Source: CBDCVD01 sp965224015
GTDB taxonomy: Bacteria; Pseudomonadota; Alphaproteobacteria; Rhizobiales; CBDCVD01
NCBI GenBank assembly: GCA_965224015.1
Contig: OZ245032.1
Location: forward strand, 2,852,001-2,916,000
Direction: 5' to 3'
Length of the DNA: 64,000 bases
The notes below the pieces were generated by a model that did no database searches, was not told where the DNA came from, and worked only from the letters and a program-made list of their open reading frames with translations. Below, one piece after another: positions 37,291 through 46,667 of this stretch. Within the stretch, counting starts at the first letter, position 1, and each line of letters starts with the position of its first letter. The position numbers and the translations under genes were made by a program.

Positions 37291-37527
37291 ATGGCCACAG
37301 ACGATATGGACAGGCAACAAGAATCCCTCGGCGGGAGGGGCGATGACGGCCTTGGCGCCGGTGATGCCGACTGGTGGGATTTTAGAGAGAAGCATCGCAA
37401 CATTTATATGGACAATTCGCGCCGTTGCGATGTCGGGACACAGGTGCCCTTTAGCGGATCAATCTTAAATGGCCAGGATCGGGTGAATTATTATAAGGCC
37501 CTAATAGAGGCGATGCATAATCTGTGA
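37291..37527 (+). CDS. Hypothetical protein, 78 aa
   Basis: MATDDMDRQQESLGGRGDDG ... FREKHRNIYMDNSRRCDVGT. Acidic, soluble, no recognised domain. It is 23 bp upstream of the IS-split gene and probably co-transcribed. Its position ahead of an RHS locus suggests an accessory role, but nothing in the sequence proves it. Confidence 0.55.
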   Translation: MATDDMDRQQESLGGRGDDGLGAGDADWWDFREKHRNIYMDNSRRCDVGTQVPFSGSILNGQDRVNYYKALIEAMHNL

Positions 37528-38271
37528 TCAGGAGTTAAACTGAAACGGTATGAGAAAGCTTTGGTTAAGCATCAGTATCGCTGTTTTGGCCATTGGTGCG
37601 GGGTTGTATTTCGCCATCTCCTCACAACAGGAGGAGACGGGCATGATAGAGGACGGCGTTCGAGATATTCGTATGAATATTGGCCAGAGCATCGGCGAAT
37701 TGATCCAGCAAAAACAGTTCAGGCTGGAAGAATTTGACGAAAAGATGAACGACGATCATTTTCTTTTACTCTTTATTCTGGGATAGACCCCTGGGCTAAA
37801 GCAACAGATCAGCCTCACCATTGGGCCGGAGCCTTGTGCGGTCACCCTGCCCGGCGCCCATATCATTGGCTTTGGACAACGTGCCGGCATTCTCAGAAGT
37901 GCTAGTGCTGCGCGGCTTGAGAAGCCGCAACTGACATTTGCGCAAGTCATGGATCAGATTGGCCGTATCCGCGCCGAATTCAAAGCCAAGGGCTGGAAAC
38001 CACTGGACCCATTGTATGAAGACAAACCGGAGCCAACCAGTGGCGATGAACTGGTGGAGCGTTTCTTTCGCGGTGAATACGAAAAACCCCGTGTACAGGT
38101 GAATAAATGGCAGCATTGTGTAAACTCAGACGTTAAGATGAGGGTTGACATCAAAAGGCATAATTTTGGCCCCAAAGCGGCCATGACGCCGCCTGTCTTG
38201 CTCAGCCCCGGCCTTCCCGAAGATCAGATACCCAAGGAGCCCTATTTCTACTTGAGCATAAGTATATCTAA

Positions 38272-39203
38272 GAGTCTGATTCAAAATTCCTGAGCTGCTT
38301 TTATCATTTTTGTGATGTACCGTGTAGTTCGCCTTATTGATGCCACCAATATCCAGCTTTCCGATGATGAGATTGTCTCTTCCCAATCCTTTGCCAACCT
38401 CCTGCAACGCCCAAGCCAGGCGAATGTGCGCTCAACCACCCAACGCCTTGCTATGACCACAAAGCCTGTCGCTTGATTTGGCCGCCTTACAATCGCGATC
38501 GTCGGGCTTGGCTTTATGTTCAGCAGACCGCATTCTACCCTGTCACCGGCGTAACCACCATCGGCAAAGATGTGCCTGACCGTTGCAAAGCTCTCAACCC
38601 TATCGGCGATGATATCCTTGGCTTTGTCGCGATCCTGGAGGTCGGCTGCATGCACCTCGGCGGCCAGTAAATGGCCTTGCGTATCAACACATATATGGCG
38701 TTTTCGCCCCTTGACCTTCTTGCCCGCATCATAGCCCGAAACACCGCCGCTTTCGCTTGTTTTGACAGACTGGCTGTCAATGATCGCCGCCGTAGGCTCA
38801 CCACCTCGACCCGACACAACACGACTAGCAACGCTCAACAAGTCGTTGATCACAACAAATGTGCCATTGTTCCGAAAGCGGTAGAAATAGTAGCGCACAG
38901 TGGAAACCGGTGGGAAGTCTTTGGGTAATTGCCGCCACTGGCAACCGGTTGTTGCGATATACTGGATGGCATTCCAGATAGCCCGCATATCGACCGTGCG
39001 AGGACGGCCAACTACGCTACGGATTTCCACAATGGGAGCTATCAATTCCCACTCATCATCACGGCAATCGCTTGCATAGCGTAGGTCACTTCTGTCATTC
39101 TCAAGGCGAGTGATTTCAGTCCACGGCATCGTAATTCTCCGATTTAGCAAATCAAAGAATTATAACCAACTGAAATCACTCAACATAATTTCCAATCAGG
39201 CTC
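38272..39203 (-). mobile_element. IS5-family insertion sequence, 932 bp
   Basis: Imperfect terminal inverted repeats GAGTCTGATTCAAAATTC (left) and GAGCCTGATTGGAAATTA (right, complement). A 3-bp TAA duplication flanks the element (38269-38271 and 39204-39206), as in IS5 subgroups that duplicate TNA. One transposase gene fills the element. It interrupts the gene described at 37550-39441. Confidence 0.88.
38281..39129 (-). CDS. IS5-family DDE transposase
   Basis: 282 residues from ATG 39129 (ribosome site CGGAGAA). DUF4096-type N-terminus (DDEWELIAPIVEIRSVVGRP, TTGCQWRQLPKDFPPVSTVR) and a DDE core: AAIIDSQSVKTSESGG (first D), HIFADGGYAGDRVE (second D) and RRWVVERTFAWLGRCRRLAKDWE (E). Length and motifs are complete, so it may be active. 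Its stop codon lies inside the left inverted repeat. Confidence 0.93.
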   Translation of the reverse strand: MPWTEITRLENDRSDLRYASDCRDDEWELIAPIVEIRSVVGRPRTVDMRAIWNAIQYIATTGCQWRQLPKDFPPVSTVRYYFYRFRNNGTFVVINDLLSVASRVVSGRGGEPTAAIIDSQSVKTSESGGVSGYDAGKKVKGRKRHICVDTQGHLLAAEVHAADLQDRDKAKDIIADRVESFATVRHIFADGGYAGDRVECGLLNIKPSPTIAIVRRPNQATGFVVIARRWVVERTFAWLGRCRRLAKDWEETISSSESWILVASIRRTTRYITKMIKAAQEF

Positions 39204-39513
39204 TAACAGCAAGGTTAGTCTTTTTAATTATTACGCACAGCTTATTAACCCTCGGCGCATTTTTGAAAACGGCAGTATTAAAGATGAAGTCCCTCTGCGG
39301 CACTGGATAGAGGACCCTGATTGGCGGCCAAAAGACCACGGTATGGAATGGCTGCAGATCGAAGAAGGCAAATATAAGGGCGTATATGAATGGGGCTGGC
39401 GGGACAAGCCGTATATAGGCATCGGCGATTCTGGCGGGTAGGCTTGTATTGAGGAACATTGCAATAGCGGCAGCGACGTTGTGTGCAACATATAAATCAG
39501 GGCGACAAGGGTA

Positions 39514-41521
39514 ATGGTTAAGAAAACCTCGAAGGCTAACGATCCGTCATGGCGGCTCTCCGAATGCCATAACCAGGGCCAACACGACTGGCCGGACCAG
39601 GGCTGGCGTTTCCGGCATTTCCCAGAAAGAGCTTGATCTTGAAGATCAGATCAGGGCTGCGGAAAGGGAGCTTGCCGAATTGGAACAGGCTGGCGAGATC
39701 GGATGGTCTGATGCCGGCCACGCCGTTCTTGATGCCGCCGGCACTGTCCCGATTGTCGGCAATATAGCAGATGGACTTAATGCCCTCTGGTACTGGTGGA
39801 AGGGCGACTATAAGAATGCCGCTATGTCGGCGGGAGCGATGGTTCCCGGCGCGGGTCAGGGCGTAACGGGCACCAAATATTCGGCCAAAACCGCCAAGGC
39901 AGCGGCGCGGCTCGCCAGGATCAATAAAATCAGGAAGAAACTCGAAAAACTTCGGGCCGACAAGCGGAAACTGAAAAAAGGCAACCCGGAAAAACGCGTT
40001 AAAGGAAGGGAAAAGAAAAAAAATAAGAATAAAAACTGCAACTTTAAAAGTAAGAAAGGCAAGCCAACACTTGTTCCGACGGGTTATTCTCAGAAGGTTG
40101 ATGCAAGCTTTATTATCCCGGGTTTGCTCGGCATAGAGTTGTCGAGCACATATGTTGGGGATCTCAAGGCGGTTGGGCCATTTGGTTATCGCCGGGCCAG
40201 CGATATCGATGCAATCCTTGAAGTAACCGAAGAGGGCAAGCTGCAACTTACCGATGCGGAAGCCTTTCCCGTTCTGTTCGACCGGCCAACCCCCAACCCG
40301 GAACATTGGGAAGAGGGAGACAATGTGCGCCCATTGTTTCTGATGGCGGGGCGGCGGCGCTCATATATTCTGCGCGAGGAAGGTGTTTTCAAGCATTTTT
40401 ACAAGAACCCGGACGGCATTTGGCGTATCGGTCATATTGAAGACCGAAACGGCAATCGTCTGACATTTTCCCGGCAGCCGAACGGCCGGCTGGATAAAAT
40501 CACCAATATGGAAGGGATATCCGTTCGTTTTGACTATAACGAACGCGGTCTGCGCCAGCGTGTTGTGATGCAATCGTCAAATGGTGAGCAAAAAGTGGTT
40601 CTGCGTTACGAATACGACGACCGGCATAATTTGATCCTTGCCGAGTGTCCTTATGGAGACCGAATAGAATATGCCTATGACGAAAACCGCAATCTCGTTC
40701 GCCACGTGCATAACGGCGCATATCAGGCACGTCATGATTTTGACGAAAAGGGCCGGGTCTTACGCTATCATACCAACAACGCCTACAACGGTGCACATTT
40801 CGAGTATAACGAGAAGAACCGGATCACGACATTTTATCCCGGTTCGGATTCCGAAAAGTTCGAGAAATTTTACTACGATGAAGATGAAGACATCTTTGCC
40901 GAAGCCAATGCGCTTGGTCACATCAGGCGCACGATAGAGAACGACGAGGGCTATATTGGCAAGGAGATTGATGCAGAGGGCAATGAAACCTCTTACACAT
41001 ACGATGATGACGGCAATGTAAAATCGATCACCGACGGCGAAGGGCGAACGGACTTCTATGCCTGGGATGAAGATGGCAATCTGGAAATCCTCATTGATCC
41101 GGACGGCAATGCCTGGGACTATCATTACGACGAGAAAGGCAATTTGACGGCTGTTGAAGATGCCAACCGTTTTCGCACGGACATTGTCAATACGGACCAG
41201 GGCTTGCCGGCGCGCATTATGCGTCATGACGGATTGATGCAGGTCAACACCTACGACGAGCATCATCGGCTCACCGCCACGGTGAACTTCAACGGCGCCA
41301 AAACGATCTTCACGCACGATGATTTCGGTCGCGTTATTGCGGTAAAGGATGCCCTTGGAGCGGTCACGCGCTTTGAGTACACCGATCAGATTGGCTGGGA
41401 CTTTTGGGAACCATCGAAAATCATCCGCCCGGACGGCGCCGCAATAGTCCACAAAACACTGAAAAGGGGTAATACCAGCGGTATTGGCTTTATAGACACG
41501 CCGACTGGTGTACTGCCTTGA
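39514..41521 (+). CDS. RHS-repeat protein, N-terminal and core part
   Basis: The frame is open from about 39513; the first usable start is TTG 39680, since the ATG at 39514 is in another frame and ends after 40 codons, which suggests an N-terminal frameshift. The N-terminal region has a hydrophobic segment (LDAAGTVPIVGNIADGLNAL), a very basic linker (about residues 80-125), then DUF6531-like and RHS/YD repeats such as GFRYDYNERG-type units, GNRLTFSRQPNGRLDKITNM and GNETSYTYDDDGNVKSITDG. RHS proteins form a shell around a C-terminal toxin. The frame is cut at 41521 by an inserted A repeat. Confidence 0.85.
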
Positions 41522-41576
41522 TAACATACCTCTTTGACGCTAAGCCATGAGTCATTGGTAAGGACCCTTGGTATAA
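41471..41576 (+). repeat. A-type miniature element inserted in the RHS gene
   Basis: From AATACCAGCGGTATTGGC to ACCCTTGGTATAA; nearly the same as the copy at 24941-25043. Taking out 41471-41576 (106 bp; 103 bp also keeps phase) rejoins the RHS frame as KTLKRG then DAADRLIGARRSDGG. The inserted sequence itself adds a stop at 41519-41521. Confidence 0.85.
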
Positions 41577-42709
41577 GATGCCGCTGATCGGCTGATTGGG
41601 GCCCGCCGCAGCGATGGTGGGCGCACTACTTACGCCTATGACAAGTCGGACCTCTGATTACCGAGGAGATCGTTTTTGCCCCCGGCGCCAAAGAGGATGA
41701 GGGCGATGCTTTTACCTTTGAGTACAACAATCGCGGGCTGCTTGAGAAAATCGAAAACGCCAACTCGATCATTCAATTTGAATACGATGCCAACGGCCGG
41801 ATTATCGCCGAGATAACCAACGGCCACCGTATCGAGAGTGATTACGATTGCTGTGGTTCTCGTATTGAGCGGCGGACTTTTTCCCTTACGCGTGAGGCGG
41901 AGCCGGACGATCTGTTGGGCATTTCCGATGGGTTAAAGGCCCTTGCCGGGATGCGCGGCGAGGTTTCGAGCCCCACCCTTGGTCCTCAGCTTCAACTGAC
42001 ACAATATTTGTACGATCCCCTCGGCGCATTGCAGCAGATCACCATCGGCGAGCGCACGCCACTCATCTTCACACACGATGATCTGGGCCGGGAGACGCGA
42101 CGCGAGAGTGCTGTCGGTTTTCGTCTCTCGCAAGCGCACGACAAGATCGGCCAGCTTACCCGCCAATGGGCGGACGCCGAAACCGGCCTTTACTACAACC
42201 GCTTTCGATACTATGATGCCAGGGCCGCGCAATACATCTCACCCGATCCGATTGGTCTGGGAGGAGGGCTCAGATCGCAAGGGTATGTAAATAATCCGAG
42301 TTATTGGACAGATCCTTTAGGGCTCGCGAAATCTCCTGCATCTATGCCCTCAATACCGGGATTTCAGCGACACCATATTATTCCATGGGACTTTCACGAC
42401 CATCCCGCTATACGACGTGCTGGAAACCTGTTTAACATGGGTGGAGTGCAAAATATCATGTATCTACCCGAATGCGTGGGGCTTGGTGGTCAAACGTCTT
42501 CGCCAAAAACGGCAGGAACTCATAGAGGAAACACGACGGAGCATCGCGACTACTCTGATGAAATGGAAGGTAATTTAGATACAATCTTTCGCCGAAATAT
42601 GAGTAGGAAGTGCACAGCAAGAGCAATTAGAAAATTAGCCCTCAAGTATAGAACTTTGCTTGGTACAGGAGCAAAGCGGTTAGGTAAACACGGCGCAAAG
42701 TGTAAATAA
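41577..42709 (+). pseudogene. RHS core 3' part with AHH-type nuclease toxin tip (copy 1)
   Basis: Continuation of the RHS gene. Compared with the copy at 47340 it carries two extra bases near 41647-41653 (CGGACCTCTGATT against CGGGCCTGATT), which shifts the frame; downstream the frame is open to 42709. The core ends with the hallmark FRYYDARAAQYISPDPIGL. The toxin after DPLGL has RHHIIPWDFHDHP and HRGNTTEHRDYSDEM, spacing that fits an AHH-type nuclease of the HNH/Endo VII superfamily. With both defects, the toxin cannot be made from the full RHS gene without correction. Confidence 0.8.
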
Positions 42710-42722
42710 AACAGGATTAACT

Positions 42723-43370
42723 ATGAAAAAATACTATAGAATTCTCCCACATGAAACCCATCCATCTGACTGTCTAGTGCCAAAGGATTACAATAGCTAT
42801 GAAAGCACTCATGGAACCAGGATAGACCCTAAATTCAATGCCGAAGGCGCGGCAGAGTTTTACGTGTCTGATATTGAATTATTTCCATATTCATCGTTTG
42901 TCGGCCTGGATTACGTTGAGACAGTTTTTCATTCTTTATTCAGCGATAAATTTAGAAAATTATTTTTAGATAATCATTGCGATGATATTGAATTTACAAA
43001 ATGTTCTATATATTATAATAATGTGGAATTAAATAATTATTTTGATTCAGAAAAATTAATTTACTATATTGGAAAAATCAAGACCACAGTATATATGGTT
43101 GACAAAGATCATAGTCCAATTGATTTTTGGCCACATCTAAGAAAATTTAAAATAGAAGATTATGTAATTCGCAAAAAACCGAACAGAAAATTCTGGATTG
43201 CGTTGGACAACGATTCACGCAGGGAAATTTGTTCACAACAATTCGTAGATATTTGTCGTGAAAACATGATTACCGTCGATTTTTTTGAACACCCTTGTGC
43301 GTTTGACTTAACGCCGGTTCGCGATCGTTCTCCAGGCGGGTCGAACGCAGGCGAGCGATACCTTCCTTAA
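42723..43370 (+). CDS. Candidate immunity protein for the AHH nuclease (copy 1)
   Basis: 215 residues, MKKYYRILPHETHPSDCLVP. It starts 13 bp after the toxin stop, is markedly AT-rich, and is duplicated with the toxin at 48469. This is the usual position and composition of an immunity gene. I do not recognise the family; the start resembles Imm11/DUF1629-type proteins but weakly. The last 15 residues (RDRSPGGSNAGERYLP) are read from the next RHS fragment in another frame, so the natural C-terminus was probably replaced during cassette joining. Confidence 0.75.
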   Translation: MKKYYRILPHETHPSDCLVPKDYNSYESTHGTRIDPKFNAEGAAEFYVSDIELFPYSSFVGLDYVETVFHSLFSDKFRKLFLDNHCDDIEFTKCSIYYNNVELNNYFDSEKLIYYIGKIKTTVYMVDKDHSPIDFWPHLRKFKIEDYVIRKKPNRKFWIALDNDSRREICSQQFVDICRENMITVDFFEHPCAFDLTPVRDRSPGGSNAGERYLP

Positions 43371-44608
43371 CTGGCAATCCTCGAAGGGCGGGCGTGTGGA
43401 GGAGGCGCGCGGCAGCCGTGGCGAGCGCATCCGCCTCGCCTATGATACCCGCGGCCGCGTGATCGAGCGCAAGGTTGAGCGGAATGGCTTCCGGCCTCAG
43501 CGTTACGTCTTCACCTGGGATGGTCGCGACCGGCTTGTTGCGGCGCTCACGCCGCAGGGGCACAAGTGGACCTATGCGTACGATGCGCTGGGCCGGCGCC
43601 TTGCCAGGGTGCAACACGCCCGCGCTGCCAACGACAAGAACGACAAGGATGGCCATATCGGCGAGTGGCAGGAGATCGGCCGCGCAGACTATCTGTGGGA
43701 CGGCGATGTTATCCTTAAAGAAAGCCTCTCCAACGACACCGGCGAGATCTTTCGCGAAACGGCCTGGCACTTTGAGCCGGACAGCTTTGTGCCCCTGGCG
43801 CGTGAGGAGGCCGGCCATCTCAGCTACGTCGTGACCGATCATCTGGGCACACCGCGCGAATTGATATCTGAGGCTGGAGAGCTCGTTTGGGCGGCGGAAT
43901 ATACGACCTGGGGGGAAGTTCGCCGCTTGTGGCAGGCGGAGAATGACGACGATGGCCCGCCCGGCTCCGGCGGCTTTCAGGGCTATGGTGCAGATGGACA
44001 GCCGGTGTACGGCACGCGGCCTGGCAGTTCGCCTCGAGGGGACCCGGGAGGTGGTGGCGGCGGCGGGTTGGTCAGCGGTAATCTGGCGCTAAAGGCATCT
44101 GATGATCCCGATCCCTACCACTGCCCCATTCGCTTTCAGGGCCAATGGGCGGACGCCGAAACCGGCCTTTACGACAATCGCTTTCGATACTATGATGCCA
44201 GGGCCGCGTAATACATCTCACCCGATCCGATTGGTCTGGGAGGAGGGCTCAGATCGCAAGGGTATGTAAATAATCCGAGTTATTGGACAGATCCTTTAGG
44301 GCTCGCGAAATCTCCTGCATCTATGCCCTCAATACCGGGATTTCAGCGACACCATATTATTCCATGGGACTTTCACGACCATCCCGCTATACGACGTGCT
44401 GGAAACCTGTTTAACATGGGTGGAGTGCAAAATATCATGTATCTACCCGAATGCGTGGGGCTTGGTGGTCAAACGTCTTCGCCAAAAACGGCAGGAACTC
44501 ATAGAGGAAACACGACGGAGCATCGCGACTACTCTGATGAAATGGAAGGTAATTTAGATACAATCTTTCGCCGAAATATGAGTAGGAAGTGCACAGCAAG
44601 AGCAATTA
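43320..44608 (+). pseudogene. Displaced RHS tip cassette 2 with AHH nuclease, broken
   Basis: An RHS core fragment (ERIRLAYDTRGRVIERKVER ... HLGTPRELISEAGELVWAAE ... FRYYDARAA) with no start of its own. At 44209-44211 a TAA replaces the CAA (Gln) found in the sister copies (AAxQYISPDPIGL). Beyond it the frame continues into the same AHH toxin as cassette 1, ending at 44608 where an IS630-family element is inserted. The glycine tract before LVSG has seven residues, against five in other cassettes. Confidence 0.8.
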
Positions 44609-44624
44609 GAGCATTTCCGGTTTA

Positions 44625-45203
44625 TTATGATCCGTATCCGGCGGCTTTGAAAAAGTTCGCGCATTCTTCTTGTGAGAATAGTTTTAGGATTTTGCCAACG
44701 CCTTTCCATAAATCCTCGACGCTTCTCAGCGCCAATCGCTTCATATGGGCCTTCAGTTTTGAAAAGGCCATCTCAATCGGGTTCAGATCTGGAGAATAAG
44801 GTGGCAAAAACAAAAGCCATGCGCCCCGTTCGCGAATGGCCGCTCGCGCCGCCGCGACTTTGTGGGCAGGCAGGTTGTCAAGAACAACAACGTCCCCCTC
44901 TTTGAGGGTCGGTGCCAATTGGGTTTTGATGTAAGTGGTAAAGGCTGGACCATCCATCGGACCATCCAATACCCACGGCGCTACCATGCCATCATGACGC
45001 AGGCCACCAATGAATGTCATTGTTTTCCAGTGCCCATGGGGGATTGGGGCCACCAGGCGCTGGCCCTTTGTACAACGTCCGCGTGGTCTGGCCATCTTTG
45101 TGTTCAGTCCGGTTTCGTCAATGAAAACGATCTGATCCAACAGGTGTAGATGTTGGTTTAACCAATCTTGACGTTTGCGCCAGCGGCGGCGTTTGGCCTG
45201 CAC
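44625..45203 (-). CDS. IS630 transposase, DDE part (orfB)
   Basis: 192 residues as delimited, but read in continuity with orfA through a run of nine A (minus strand, 45236-45244): ITYKKK then TAHASEQGRVDVQAKRRRWR. The DDE core is seen in QIVFIDETGLNTKM (D), DVVVLDNLPAHKV (D) and LPPYSPDLNPIEMAFSKLK (E). Programmed frameshifting at such A-runs is established for this family. Confidence 0.9.
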   Translation of the reverse strand: MQAKRRRWRKRQDWLNQHLHLLDQIVFIDETGLNTKMARPRGRCTKGQRLVAPIPHGHWKTMTFIGGLRHDGMVAPWVLDGPMDGPAFTTYIKTQLAPTLKEGDVVVLDNLPAHKVAAARAAIRERGAWLLFLPPYSPDLNPIEMAFSKLKAHMKRLALRSVEDLWKGVGKILKLFSQEECANFFKAAGYGS

Positions 45204-45205
45204 GT

Positions 45206-45574
45206 CTACCCGACCCTGCTCACTGGCGTGAGCCGTTTTTTTTTATAGGTGATCTGATTGGTTCGCAGCCAGTCATCCAGTGTCGAACGCCCAACACGCA
45301 GATCATGGATTTCAACCAGACGAGCGCATAATTCGGCCAGGGTCAAATCCGGCTGTTCTGCGATCCAGTCAAGGATATCAACCCGGTAAGGATCGAGCTT
45401 GGACTTGCGCTTTTTGCGCACTTTCACATCAACATGACCAAGTTCGTCTTTTTGTTTGACAAACCGAATGGCCGAACTGGCACTCACCTTAAAGTGCCGC
45501 GCCGCTTGGCGACGAGAAACACCCGACGCAACCAGATCGACAATACGAAGTCGTAAATCCACAGATAAAGTCAT
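45206..45574 (-). CDS. IS630 transposase, helix-turn-helix part (orfA)
   Basis: 122 residues: MTLSVDLRLRIVDLVASGVS then RRQAARHFKVSASSAIRFVK (helix-turn-helix) and a winged-helix segment (LTLAELCARLVEIHDLRVG). ATG at 45574 with AGGAGGAT upstream. It ends shortly after the A9 slippery run where the frame switches to orfB. Confidence 0.9.
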   Translation of the reverse strand: MTLSVDLRLRIVDLVASGVSRRQAARHFKVSASSAIRFVKQKDELGHVDVKVRKKRKSKLDPYRVDILDWIAEQPDLTLAELCARLVEIHDLRVGRSTLDDWLRTNQITYKKKRLTPVSRVG

Positions 45575-45657
45575 GATAAATCCTCCTGATACCTTGAATC
45601 AGAAAAAGCCAAATCTGTAAACCACCATTCGATTCCAATTTCACCGGAAAGGCTCTA

Positions 45658-46164
45658 GATGCTCAACGAACTGCACAGGCGGCGGCCGCCAACGCGACGC
45701 GAGTTGCAGCACAACTTGTAGCTGCGCGAATAGCAACTTAACAAGTAACCAATGCGGCAGGTGCTACGGCAGCAGTCGCTGCCGCCCATATGATGACAAA
45801 AGGCGATGATGCCGCTGACAAAGCGAATAAAAAGGCCGGATCCAAAACTATCGCAGGTACATGCACAACTGGAAAGTGTGACCCCGAATGCCCAATACTA
45901 AGTCAGCAAATTGAAAGCCAGGCGCAACTCGTACAGAAGCGACTGGAGGATATGGTGATTGACAAACACGATCTATATAATACCGCCCGTACCTTGGCCG
46001 ATGACTGGGGGAAGGGTTCCTGGGAAGGGCATCAGTCTTTCTACAACATAGAAAGAGATACTTTAAAGGGTCTAATTGCCCTTGCTGACGCCAAGGGATG
46101 TCCTGTCAGTCTATTCGCCAGAGAAGTGGCAAACGAAACAGCCCCGTCACAACCGGGATATTAG
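45658..46164 (+). pseudogene. Orphan toxin C-terminal fragment
   Basis: Directly right of the IS the frame reads DAQRTAQAAAANATRVAAQL, stops at a TAA (45737-45739), and continues in frame through GATAAVAAAHMMTKGDDAAD to CDPECPILSQQIESQAQLVQ, ending at 46164. The alanine-rich lead-in and the cysteine-containing C-terminal domain with WEGHQSFYNIERDTLKGLIA are typical of polymorphic-toxin C-termini, but I do not recognise the activity. No RHS core remains in front of it. Confidence 0.55.
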
Positions 46165-46175
46165 AGGAAGGAGAT

Positions 46176-46577
46176 ATGGAAGAAAATATCAAAGAGATTA
46201 TGTCAATACACAAACAACTTGTAAAAAGGATGGCCTCTTTAAATGGCACACTTTGGAAGGAGTTTATAAGCGAAGTTCATTTTCAATATAATGAAATGCC
46301 GTTTTTATTTTTATTATATGAAGATAGTGATATTCAATTGGTACATAAAAAATTCTGTGAAATTGTTACTCATTGTATTGATAAAATTGCACCCATTCAA
46401 ATAAAGCTTTTTTATTGTGTGATCAGGGAAGAAAAAGGTTTTTGCATCGAAAATATAGTGGGAAATGAAGCTGTATTGTCCGCCCTTGGCAATGGTGAAC
46501 TTGGGAAAAGTGAATTTCCTTTGTCAGAGGGTACTCTCAAGGCTTTCAAATCCACGGATTCCAAACGCGAGACTTAA
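46176..46577 (+). CDS. Candidate immunity protein, 133 aa
   Basis: MEENIKEIMSIHKQLVKRMA, starting 11 bp after the toxin fragment with a strong AGAGGAAGGAG ribosome site. AT-rich and acidic-helical with an FLFLLYEDSDIQLVHKKFCE core. Its place right behind a toxin C-terminus suggests immunity; no family recognised. Confidence 0.65.
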   Translation: MEENIKEIMSIHKQLVKRMASLNGTLWKEFISEVHFQYNEMPFLFLLYEDSDIQLVHKKFCEIVTHCIDKIAPIQIKLFYCVIREEKGFCIENIVGNEAVLSALGNGELGKSEFPLSEGTLKAFKSTDSKRET

Positions 46578-46580
46578 TAC

Positions 46581-46667
46581 ATGTTTGCCCAAGGTGGACT
46601 TCACTGGGATGTTCAAAAGCCAGGTGGTGGATACACAAATGTATATCCTGGAGGAAAAACACGATGA
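46581..46667 (+). pseudogene. Toxin C-terminal tail remnant
   Basis: A 28-codon frame: MFAQGGLHWDVQKPGGGYTN then VYPGGKTR. The HWDVQ.PGGGYTNVYPGG pattern is what one sees at the very end of several polymorphic-toxin families. The body of the toxin is gone. It overlaps the next gene by ATGA, the normal toxin-immunity coupling. Confidence 0.6.

Larger units (their letters stand above)
37550..39441 (+). pseudogene. Membrane-anchored protein gene broken by a TAG and an IS5-family insertion
   Basis: The reading frame starts at ATG 37550 with a membrane helix (MRKLWLSISIAVLAIGAGLY). An in-frame TAG (37784-37786) stops it at residue 78, but the same frame stays open to 38271, where an IS is inserted. 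Removing 38272-39203 plus one copy of the TAA duplication joins FYLSISIS to NSKVSLFNYYAQLINPRR in frame and the gene ends at TAG 39439-39441. The intact protein would be about 318 residues, with motifs such as EWGWRDKPYIGIGDSG. No family recognised. The gene precedes the RHS locus and may have served it. Confidence 0.75.
44609..45655 (-). mobile_element. IS630-family insertion sequence, 1047 bp
   Basis: Terminal inverted repeats GAGCATTTCCGG (left) and GAGCCTTTCCGG (right, complement), flanked by TA dinucleotides (44607-44608, 45656-45657), the target this family duplicates. Two overlapping-phase genes make the transposase by frameshifting. The sequence on the right flank is not the rest of the AHH toxin, so recombination or deletion accompanied or followed the insertion. 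Confidence 0.88.
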
